Shown: in pieces, positions 25,733-34,408 of the stretch
Layout of the letters: each line of letters starts with the position of its first letter
Position numbering within the stretch: the first letter of the stretch is position 1
Source of the DNA: Bradysia coprophila
Lineage: Eukaryota > Arthropoda > Insecta > Diptera > Sciaridae
Direction: 5' to 3'
Length of the DNA stretch: 64,000 nt
NCBI RefSeq assembly: GCF_014529535.1
Contig: NC_050737.1
Location: 2,450,447-2,514,446, forward strand
Notes under the pieces: model-generated
Told to the model about the DNA's origin: nothing
What the model saw: only the letters and a program-made list of their open reading frames with translations
The model's database searches: none
Position numbers and translations under genes: made by a program

Positions 25733-27025
25733 ATGAATTGGTATGTTATGATACAAACGACAATGCTCATTACACTGTACGTATCGCATTGTTTAAGTGC
25801 ACCTCCAATAACTGACAGCCGAATCAGAAGATTGATTAGACAGATATTCTACATTCCGCCTCCGGGCGAAGTTTTTACGTCGCTTCCAAACAAAACATCC
25901 ATAGAATCAAACGATTGTCTATCTGGTGTTTGCGTTCCGAGCCATCTTTGTGTCAATGGTACCGTACTGACAAGTGGCGCTAATTTACTGATTCCAAGAC
26001 TGGGATTGGACGATGACGTTGATACAACCAAATCTTGTGCCGAATCGGAAGTATGCTGTAAACTGATCGATGACGACAACAAAAAGGACACAAACATCAA
26101 TAATGAAATCAATGACGAAATTTCGGACACAACTACAGATGCATTAGACGATAAAGATGATGATGACTTCGAAATCATTGATAACTGGAGTCCTAAATGT
26201 GGCCTTCGCAATTCAAATCACCTTCAACCACGAACTTCTGGAGACGACGGTAAAGCTCATGAAATGGAATTTCCTTGGATGGTGATGGTAATGAAGAGAA
26301 CGCCTAAATCCACATTTTATGATTATCAATGCGGTGGCAGCCTTATTCATCCATCTGTAGTGCTAACCGCTGCACATTGTGTGTCAAAAGTGAATCCTAA
26401 ATTTTTACATGTAAGAGCTGGTGAATGGGATATGAGAAATACTGACGAGCTACTGCCGCATCAAGATCGTAAAATTCAATCTGTTGTTGTTCATCGCGAC
26501 TTCTTCAAACCAACGTTGTTGAATGACATTGCAATGTTGATCCTCAAAGCACCGGTTGATTTAGCAGACAACGTTAACACAATTTGTGTTCCACCACCGA
26601 ATCATTCATTCGACAACGAACGTTGCTTCGTTACTGGTTGGGGTAAAAATGAAAGAGGCCGTCGGGGTAAATATCAAACTACACTGAAGAAAATTTCTTT
26701 ACCCATTGTCCCACACGACCAATGTCAGGATCTGTTCCGCAAGACCATTTTGGGAAAATATTTTCGTTTGGACAGTAAATTCATTTGTGCAGGCGGAGAG
26801 TTAGGCATAGACACGTGCGACGGCGATGGTGGATCACCGCTTTTTTGTAAAATTCCAAATTCAGTCGACTCTTATTACCAATCGGGAATCGTATCGTGGG
26901 GTATAGGCTGTAAGCAATCAAACATTCCAGCTGCATACGTTGATGTGAGTCGGTATAGAGACTGGATTGACAAAGTGATGAATCGGATGAATTTAGACAG
27001 AAATTTTTACATTTATGAGATGTAA
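25733..27025 (+). CDS. CLIPA-type clip-domain serine protease homolog (catalytically dead), single exon
   Basis: Such secreted homologs act as cofactors or regulators of prophenoloxidase and Toll cascades. The ATG at 25733 is preferred over the in-frame ATG at 25697 because it is followed directly by a signal peptide (hydrophobic residues 3-18, likely cleavage near 23). The product is 430 residues. One clip domain spans C62-C67-C73...C102-C108-C109. An Asp/Asn-rich acidic linker (about 110-155) leads into the protease-like domain, which starts near EMEFPWMV. His215 (LTAAHC) and Asp265 (NDIAML) are kept, but the active-site motif GDSGGP reads GDGGSP, so the nucleophile is Gly366. That pattern is typical of insect CLIPA proteins (PPAF-II, masquerade-like). 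Other conserved blocks are CFVTGWGKN, CAGG and VSWGIGC. No intron interrupts the gene. AATAAA at 27102-27107 would end the transcript. Confidence 0.93.
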   Translation: MNWYVMIQTTMLITLYVSHCLSAPPITDSRIRRLIRQIFYIPPPGEVFTSLPNKTSIESNDCLSGVCVPSHLCVNGTVLTSGANLLIPRLGLDDDVDTTKSCAESEVCCKLIDDDNKKDTNINNEINDEISDTTTDALDDKDDDDFEIIDNWSPKCGLRNSNHLQPRTSGDDGKAHEMEFPWMVMVMKRTPKSTFYDYQCGGSLIHPSVVLTAAHCVSKVNPKFLHVRAGEWDMRNTDELLPHQDRKIQSVVVHRDFFKPTLLNDIAMLILKAPVDLADNVNTICVPPPNHSFDNERCFVTGWGKNERGRRGKYQTTLKKISLPIVPHDQCQDLFRKTILGKYFRLDSKFICAGGELGIDTCDGDGGSPLFCKIPNSVDSYYQSGIVSWGIGCKQSNIPAAYVDVSRYRDWIDKVMNRMNLDRNFYIYEM

Positions 27026-27101
27026 TGTTACGGTAATAAGGAAAATTTGGAAAATTTTTTGAAACAAAAAATTTGTGTGTAAATATAGTTTTTGGATAAA
27101 A

Positions 27102-27107
27102 AATAAA
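27102..27107 (+). terminator. Candidate poly(A) signal of the protease homolog gene
   Basis: AATAAA occurs 77 nt after the stop codon and is followed by an A-rich run. The position is typical for a compact insect 3' UTR. Confidence 0.55.
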
Positions 27108-28096
27108 AGAAAAAAAAATGTCAGAAACTGAATTTTTAATTAATTTTATCAAAGCGAATTGAAAATCTTCAAAGCTAGCAATTTACCAGCTTCCACTCAC
27201 ACCACCGCACTTCAAGCATGAGTGGTACTTGACAGTGTGCCACACAATCGTAAAAAACCATTTCATTCCATAGAGTAATATTCGGGCATTTAAGTACTCA
27301 CTACACACCTACATGTCCATTCTGATGCAATAAGTAATAGAATATTGATAAAGTTCGAAAATCTTTTTCATTCCGCTTATCATTCGCTAAACGTGTACAT
27401 GTAAAAATGTATAACAACCCTTTCAGCTTTGTTGCCTCTTTGCCGCTGTCATGACCAAGTCACAATACGATGAGATAATATATGTTAGACAGTTGTCACG
27501 AAGAAGTCGAGGCGGTGTTCGGATGTCGAATTTACTTAACTGGAAGAATAATTCAAAAATTACACTTCAGGTCTATGTTGTTGTCACGTTTTCGCTTATG
27601 TAATAAAATAGAGTACACACTTATCACTATCAGTCTCAGCAAACTTCGACTTCTTCATGACAAGTGTGTAATATTATATATTATGCATCTGTTGCCAAGA
27701 TTGGTATTTTGTCGTGTAGGACACTATTGCCCCAGCCGAAGGCGTGGGTCAAAATGCCTACACGTCAAAATAACAGTCTGGCAATAGGTGCATATCATAT
27801 TTTATCTGTCGAGAACAGATATATCGAGATAAACAAAAACTCCCTAGCTCGAGATTATCGTTCTAGACAGATAAATTATGTTAAATGCTTGCATTCGTTT
27901 CAGATCGAAACAGAAACCGTTTTCATTGTGAAATGTTTTTAGCACCCTTGAAGTGGTATCGCTCTAACTGGCACTTGGCCTATTTTCTAGCGTTACACAT
28001 TCTTGTAAACTGATCTTATAAACTGATCTGAATTACGTAAATTTTATGTCTGAAAGAAAAAAAGGAAATTCAGATTCAGGATAAAGTCACAGTTAA
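27108..28096. other. Intergenic DNA, nothing recognised
   Basis: AT-rich sequence between the protease homolog and the LINE tail. Open frames of up to about 100 codons near 27482-27942 lack signal peptides, domains or splice context and look random. Confidence 0.4.
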
Positions 28097-28464
28097 GCTA
28101 GGCAACTAAAATTTCGAAGAGTGCACTCTTTAATCTTAAATGACATGCTTTTCAAATGGAACATCAACAACGACCCCAGTTGCCAATGTGGATATGAACG
28201 ACAGACGATGACCCATATACTGTACGACTGTCCAATCTTAAAGTTCGACGGTGACATTGAAATGATTATCGCTTTGTCCACGGAAGCTTTGAACTGGCTC
28301 GGAAAGTTGAACCTGTGAAGACAATCTAACGTACTGTGATACCTTTTTTTCGTATGTGATTTTGGTTGTGAATTTATGTCTTAGTTTTAATTGTTCGATT
28401 TCGCTATAATGACTTATGTAATTGAGTGTGTAATCACCATACGCTAAATAAATAAATAAATAAA
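28097..28464 (+). pseudogene. 3' end of a non-LTR retrotransposon (ORF2 C-terminus plus tail)
   Basis: The frame ending at 28318 carries the C-terminal zinc-knuckle pattern common to ORF2 proteins of LINE-type elements: a LFKWN segment, then CQCGYERQTMTHILYDCP, then a hydrophobic helix with ALNWL. It has no start codon of its own, and the reverse transcriptase is absent upstream, so this is a 5'-truncated copy. After the stop come about 120 nt of AT-rich 3' sequence and an (AAAT)n tail at 28445-28464, as expected for target-primed insertion. The clade (RTE, Jockey or similar) cannot be set from this short piece. Confidence 0.75.
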
Positions 28465-28976
28465 ATCTTAAATTAAATTGAAATGTTCTTGTGTTTTTAA
28501 AGTCGACCTCGGTCAATATTTTCACATTAAATAGCACTGAAGCATTGTCCTGAGTGATTGTTTGTTATATTAACACTGTCTAAGACTTTCAACTATAAAT
28601 TCACAATTCAAGCTCATTTCCAAATACGAAACTATCGAAGCAATTTGTCGATCTACGATCAAACAGAGATCAATAATTTAAAGGGATATTCGCTAAGCCT
28701 CACAGGCCCAAAACAAACTTCTCTTGTTGAACGGTGGAAATTATTATATCAAAACTGCAATTGTTATGACTGTGATGGTTAGTTGTTCATTTTTTATTTT
28801 CTAAATATTTTTAGTTTAACTTAAAGCTTATTTGCAACAGAAACAAACGCCATAAATTGCTTGTGCTCCCTGATAGTGATCGTTTCGATTCGTGCATCGC
28901 GCATTTCTTCTTTCTATGACATGAAATTAACAAATAAATTTAATTGCCAACACAGCACAGAATATTCACTAAATCA

Positions 28977-29022
28977 CGACATAGTAAATACATCCATTGC
29001 CTGTGTATTTACCATGTCGTGA
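28977..29022. repeat. Short hairpin downstream of the small peptide gene
   Basis: CACGACATAGTAAATAC and its near-complement GTATTTACCATGTCGTG flank a 12-nt loop. It lies 50-90 nt past the stop codon of the minus-strand peptide gene and could be a miniature element or a 3' UTR structure. Confidence 0.55.
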
Positions 29023-29069
29023 CTAAATATTGCGACTTAATGACGATTATAAGATTTGAGACAGAAATT

Positions 29070-29279
29070 TCAACATCGTTTTTTGTAAAATGCAGCATAT
29101 TTAATCAACTTACCAACTTTACCCCAGCAGTATTGTGGACAGTCGAAAAGGCCACGCTTGACGATTCTAGCCTCGTCGACTTGTGCAATTTCAGTCTCGG
29201 CAGCAGACGGTTGAGAAAAACTTTGGTCGAAGAACACAGCCAATGTTACAAAGAAAAGAGCGAAAATGAAATATTTCAT
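29070..29279 (-). CDS. Small secreted cationic peptide precursor (candidate antimicrobial peptide)
   Basis: The 69-residue precursor has a strong signal peptide (lysine then a Phe/Leu/Val-rich core, residues 1-22), an acidic propeptide containing TEIAQVDEA, and a dibasic cleavage site IVKR at residues 39-42. The predicted mature peptide has 27 residues, starts GLFDCPQYCWGK, is about +5 in charge (five Lys, one Arg, one Asp) and has three cysteines, two of them spaced C-x3-C. Signal, acidic pro-part, dibasic site and cationic mature part form the usual plan of insect immune peptides. I do not recognise the family. A perfect donor GTAAGT at 29113-29108 lies inside the mature region, so a spliced form with a different C terminus is possible. 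The odd cysteine number suggests dimerisation or an alternative 3' exon. The gene sits between two transposon remnants, and kappaB-like motifs lie upstream. Confidence 0.6.
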   Translation of the reverse strand: MKYFIFALFFVTLAVFFDQSFSQPSAAETEIAQVDEARIVKRGLFDCPQYCWGKVGKLIKYAAFYKKRC

Positions 29280-29419
29280 TTTTTTTTGTTAATTATTGAT
29301 CTGACCACTGAATTTTAACGCAACAACTAGGATTGTTTCGAATTAACTAATGATGATTTTCCTTCAGCGTTCATTGGTCTTTATGTACGAAATGGAAATG
29401 AAATATACCAAGAATTTCA

Positions 29420-29524
29420 AGAATTTCCCAGAAAGAAGTTTGACTGCCGTAAATTGAGTAGATGATTAATCTCGGATTTATTTTACATTACACAATTTGC
29501 GCATTGATTTACGTGGGAAATTTT
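29420..29524 (-). promoter_or_regulatory. kappaB-like motifs upstream of the small peptide gene
   Basis: GGGAAATTCT is read on the minus strand at 29429-29420, about 140 nt upstream of the ATG at 29279. GGGAAATTTT is at 29515-29524 on the plus strand. Both fit a loose GGGAAAYYYY-type Rel site used by Dif, Dorsal or Relish. A weak TATA-like ACATAAAG lies near 29379-29386, between the proximal motif and the ATG. Such short motifs occur by chance in AT-rich DNA; it is their position next to an immune-peptide-like gene that makes them notable. Confidence 0.35.
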
Positions 29525-29742
29525 GTATCAATAAATGTTTACATTTATCAATATATACATTGCAAATATGTGCAGTGTTTACACTGGTGCAGGGGCCGTG
29601 CTGACATGAAACATATCAAGTATATTACCGACAAATAGTTAACAGCGTAATTATATTACACGGGCTTTCCGAACCGGTAATTAAGAGGAGCTAATAAAAT
29701 AGTTAAAATTTCCATTAATCTTTTGATTTGTTTTTCATTTAG

Positions 29743-30893
29743 GCCGTCTAAATGGACTAGTGGCACAGTTAAAAAGATTACGAGATGCATCACCTGTTAA
29801 TTTACCATTGATATCGATATGGTGTGTTCCTCACAAGACAAACTTGGCCTGGAAATCGGTGAGCCTGATTAACATCATTGCTATGCTCATCGCACGCGCA
29901 AGAAAATTATCAAAACTTTTCGGAACTTCAGGAAAACGAACACAAAATCTACTCGCCGTTGCTGAAGAGAAAGGATTCGACAAACCACTCAGATACCCTG
30001 CATATTTTGCTATAAGATGGGTTGAATATGTATTCAAATTGTTAAACGCTGTACTGCGAAATTGGCGCGTATCTGCACATTATTTCAAGTCATTCAATCT
30101 CCAGGGTCACTTAAACTTCTGGACCAGTTACGACACTTTGCATTTCATCACGTTTCTAACCGATGTCTTAGGTCTAGTGAAAGCGTTTCAGAAAGGATGT
30201 CAATCCGATGACATTACTCTGGTTGATGTCGATCGAAAAAAAAAAAAATTTATTCGAACGATTACAGCGCTGCAGCACTACACCTGTTGAAGACGGCTGG
30301 GAAGAATTATTCCTTGATAAAGTGGTCACAAATGGAAGAATAATCTCACTGTACGATGTCCAATTGATAAAAAAAGCGAACAACGCTAATGGGGCACTAC
30401 TCTTTACCCCTAATCAGCGAGCGTTTATTATCTACAAGCTAGTAGGTCATTTGCAAACGCGACTGTCATCGCTATTAAGCCCGAAGGTCTCCAATCAATA
30501 AAAGTTTCTTTGGCACGAATCTCAGCAGCTAAACCGCATTCGGCTGATGTCGAACGGCTGATCAGTAAGTCTTTTACAATGCATATCTGTGTGCTGTATC
30601 AAAAGTATTAACAATGCACCCATTTCCCAGACGTTTACAACAAATTTAAAAGTCCCGACCGGTCAGCATTCTCACAAGAGACCCTGGCTAACTATTTATG
30701 TGTGAACACTAATATGGGATCGTTGGAAAATTTTAATCCCGCCGATGCTGTAAATGTGTGGAATGAGAAGAAAAACAGACGCCCAAAGGAAAATATGAAT
30801 GCACATCAGCAACCCTGGTTTCATGGCGTATTCGAAGCAGCAGACATTAAAAATCAAACACAGAAAATTCATAAGCCAATAATAAAGTTTTGA
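29743..30893 (+). pseudogene. hAT-superfamily transposase remnant (ZNF862/KIAA1586-like), frameshifted
   Basis: Two exon-like blocks, 29743-30564 and 30631-30893 (TGA), are joined by an intact GTAAGT/CCCAG intron. The first follows a good acceptor (tttcatttag) and starts in frame with RLNGLVAQLKRL, then IWCVPHKTNLAW (the H-x3-NLA block after the hAT catalytic Asp). It ends with the dimerisation-type HSADVERLIS. The second holds SQETLANYLCVNTNM and NPADAVNVWNEKKNRRP, which continues the hAT C-terminal dimerisation region. The frame changes at a 13-A run (30236-30248) and returns near 30475-30485, so the coding region carries two frameshifts that together restore the frame. The N-terminal zinc finger and first catalytic block were not found. 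Confidence 0.75.
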
Positions 30894-30977
30894 ATAGTTG
30901 AAGTGTTTTTTGTCTGAATTTGATGATGAAACAAACACCGTGGCAATGCCATTTTGTGTTTTAAAGAAAATTGGTGA

Positions 30978-31072
30978 GTTTTTGGTAATTTTTAGTAATT
31001 TTTGGTAATTTTTAGTAATTTTTGGTAATTTTAGTAATTTTTGGTAATTTTAGTAATTTTTGGTAATTTTTG
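30978..31072. repeat. 10/20-bp tandem repeat
   Basis: Alternating TTTTTGGTAA and TTTTTAGTAA blocks form a short low-complexity array just downstream of the hAT remnant. Confidence 0.8.
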
Positions 31073-31079
31073 GAAATTT

Positions 31080-33195
31080 CGGTAAATTTAGTAAATAAAT
31101 TCCTTAAAATAGGCCCTCAAAGTTTGAATTGAACTAAATTGAACTATATTGACGTGACGTGAAGTCAGAATTAACTGTTGATGTGATGTGTAGGACAAGG
31201 AAACGGAACTGAATGGGTGGACTGAATTTAAAATTAATGTTAAACTGTGATTGGTCGGCTTTGTTAAGTAGGCATTAAAACCAAGAAATAAATAAATAAA
31301 GGAAAGTACCGGGGAAATGAGTTTTAAGACGACAGAGTAAAGTTAACCTTGTAATCGACCAGAACAAAACTTTATTTTACCTGGAAAACATACTAATTCC
31401 AGGGGTGGCGTTATTTAATATGCAGAACAAACACCAAAACAAACAAACAGATCATAATTACTCTTCCCTTTCCCATGGATCGCGTGAAGCGAAAGTGGAG
31501 ATAAAATGATGTTTCGACCTCCGGATAAAGTGGCGGTCAGAGGTTAGCGTGGTCTAACCATCTTCAGTCGTTTCCACTGGTCCGTTACACGAGACAGCAA
31601 TAAATTTTCTGATTGAACTCTGCCGTGGATTTAACGATAATGTCAATGAAGTAATAGTGACTTAAGGTATCCTTCGTTTTGGTTTCGCATTTAAAAACTG
31701 GTTTAAGATTCAAAATATTTTAATGAAATTAACATTCATATAAATAGAATAGTTTCTGTTTTTTTCTGTCATTTTATCTAAATATCAGTAGTTTTGAAAT
31801 GAGTATGTGAAACCTTAAAAATACATTCTCTCTTTCTTTTTACTTTTATTTTTTTTAATTTAATGTTTTTTTTCTCTGTTAATTATTATTACTTCTCTAT
31901 ATACATGTATACATAATATTTCAAAAAATGTTTTTAAAGTTCTATATTCTTCTGTTTTTTTTTTACTAAATATATGTTTTATTACTTGATATATATAATA
32001 ACACCAAAAAATTTTTTGTAAAATTTGTTAACATGAAAATATTATTGTTTATTTTAATGTTTTTTCTTCTTCATTTTCAATTTTCTTCTCTCTTTTTAAT
32101 TTAATGTCATTTTTATGTTGTAAATATACTTTTATAATGTTAATTCTTCTTTTTTTTTCATTTGTTAATTATACTTTCATAAATGTAAATATATTTATTA
32201 ATAAATATAAAATCTTTTTTTTTTTTCATTTTTTGTTAAACGATATTATTAATGGTTTCAGAACCATCGGTCTTTTTTGTAAATTTATTGCTTTTGTTTT
32301 CTGCAGGTTTTTTTTACTGAAGAAACGAAAAAAGGAAACTTTCATCGTTTGTCCGCATGCGGCATATTTGTGCTGTTAAAAAAAAATTTTCTTCAGGGCT
32401 GGTAGACACAATCTGAATTAGGAAAATCTTAAAGGAAAATGAAAATAACTTGTAAAAATGATGCTGAACAAGGCGAGAAATTCTAGAGTAAACTTTAACA
32501 GGCAGCATAACCACAAGCGACGTATATCTTATATGTCTAATTAAAAAGCTCTCGAACAGAAAAGTTTGTTTGTGTAACATATGGTGTACAATGTTTGTTT
32601 ATAAGTGATCCGATTGTCACTGGAATTTCCGGTAAATAAATATAAATTCTAGCGAAAGAATTTATGCATGGAAATCATTATAAGCATTCAAATCTACGAA
32701 CTGAATATAGTTGTGTGAATGAAACTACTTTTTCAATTCGTACACTAAAGCGCTATGCTTTTAACAAAGAAACTTTTGAGAAAGATTATAGCACAGCTCC
32801 TAGCATTAACACTGAATTAACAAACGTCCAATTTGGTGGGTGGCTTTAGTGATAAGAGCTACAGCTTAAAACTGTTTGTAAACAAGTAGCTCATACAACG
32901 AGACAAAGAGGTTACAATGATTTCGCCAGCCTCCGAATATTTTCTATGTTAATGCTAGGAGCAGTGCTAATAGCACTGTGCTATCGAAAGACCAATTGTA
33001 GCGCTTTTTGTGCAGTTTAGTGAGTTTTTACACCGTATAATTGGAGAATTTTCTTAAAACACGTGTTTGACGAGATCCTTCTGACGAACGCTAACGTTCT
33101 ATTTGAGCAAAGTGATGAGTCCTTGATGAATTCTACTCAACATCCTTTTGAGTATGCAATGAACTCAATTCGATCGAAAAATCGCATGGTCAGGT
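31080..33195. other. AT-rich non-coding DNA
   Basis: No gene seen. 31700-32400 is extremely T-rich. An AAATAAATAAATAAA run near 31286-31302 may be a retroelement tail. Confidence 0.4.
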
Positions 33196-33231
33196 TTGTG
33201 TTCACTTGAACTTTTTTTTCTAAAATTTCAG

Positions 33232-33555
33232 GATGTACCTGAACTGGACCTGTATTTACGAGTTCATAATTATCAAGATCGGGTAAATCAGGTCGACGTA
33301 ACACTGATCCAGTTACAGTTATCGATAACTGATACTAGAAATCATTGGCTCAATTATTCCATTCAGTCGAGTCAAACAAAAAAAAATCCCGGAATGTCTG
33401 AGCCTAGGCCGGAACGCTTTTGTGAACAGGCTTATGGCAAAATGCACTCGCCCGAGGCCCTTTTTGACTTCAAACAAGAAGAAACGTCACCCTTTCATAT
33501 GACAGTAGATTCTAAAAAAATCGTAGAATCAACGCAGTGCGTTAGTAGAATGTAA
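33232..33555 (+). CDS. Possible terminal exon of an unknown plus-strand gene
   Basis: A good acceptor (poly-T tract then aaaatttcag, AG at 33230-33231) opens a 107-codon frame that starts DVPELDLYLRVHNYQD and ends at TAA (33553-33555). It has no low-complexity bias and no match that I recognise. It could equally be a chance frame or a fossil; upstream exons were not found. It lies convergent to the minus-strand gene at 33.8-34.4 kb. Confidence 0.25.
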   Translation, partial: DVPELDLYLRVHNYQDRVNQVDVTLIQLQLSITDTRNHWLNYSIQSSQTKKNPGMSEPRPERFCEQAYGKMHSPEALFDFKQEETSPFHMTVDSKKIVESTQCVSRM

Positions 33556-33812
33556 ACTTTCAATAGGAGTGATGAGTGGTTGGGTAGGTGGATTTTCCGA
33601 AGGTATTTTAATGCAGTAACATCAATGTTAATTCACACGTTAAAGCAAAAAATGAATAAATTTAACTAATTGTAAAAAAACCAAGTGAGCGTAAACTTAC
33701 ATTCAGGAAACAGGATTGTCGACAAGTTCCACTATATTGTATCATCGCTATACGATCGCTCATTTGTAAGCTCTTAAAACTATGCATTGCTAGTGTTTCA
33801 ACTTTTTCACAC

Positions 33813-34408
33813 TTTCCCAACTTGTACGATCCCATCCATAATGTCCAGTTGTAAATTGTGAACGCTACCTCTATGCTTCGCTAAATTAGAAAAGTTAAAA
33901 TCGCCACTGAAACGAACAAAAAAAAAATTGGCAATTGATTTAGATTCGTAAAAAGACTTCTGTTAGATCAACACTCTTACCATTCGCCTGTATTAAATGC
34001 TGCAAATGATTCTCTTCGATTTCGGCCAAAAACAATTGGATTTACTCTAGTCATTGTAACAACTGAATGTCTTCGACCTGAGGAAGTGGATGCCTGAGAT
34101 AACTTTGCCAAAAATGCCACCTCGTTGGCCGACGGTGCATTTTCACCGCCATCCGATAAACGTCTAACTTGGCTGGCAAGTATACCGGTGGTGCATTGGA
34201 GATTGGGAAGAGAATGTTTTCGGGTCTCCTTCGGATCACGCCATGGTGAAAGTAGATAAGGATTGTCTGGTGAATCTTTGTCATTGTCTTCATCGTCATC
34301 GAATGATTTGTTGCTTGCTGTATTTTCATTTTCTTCGGTCTCATCAACGACAATGAGCGGTTCGTCAACACTGACTTTAAAGGCAGGAGTGAAAGATGCT
34401 CGACGCAT
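33813..34408 (-). CDS. 5' exons of an unrecognised gene with basic/Ser phosphorylation-type motifs
   Basis: Exon 1 (34408-33981) starts MRRASFTPAFKVS and gives 142 codons: an acidic stretch (SFDDDEDNDKD), then short basic-Ser motifs RKHSLP, VRRLSD, GRRHSVV and NRRESFA, all fitting R-x-x-S or RRxS kinase sites. It ends at a GTAAGA donor in phase 2. A strong acceptor (ten-T tract, then GTTCGTTTCAG) starts exon 2 (33906-33813) in the matching phase, reading GDFNFSNLAKHRGSVHNLQL and on to a GTGTGA donor. Later exons would lie at lower coordinates and were not found. The stretch reads like a disordered regulatory N terminus. I do not recognise the family. An alternative frame through exon 2 is described in the findings. 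Confidence 0.6.

Noticed and set aside
25849-26211. 120-codon minus-strand Ser-rich frame
   Set aside because: It is the antisense of the acidic linker and clip region of the protease homolog; Asp codons read as Ser/Val-rich on the other strand.
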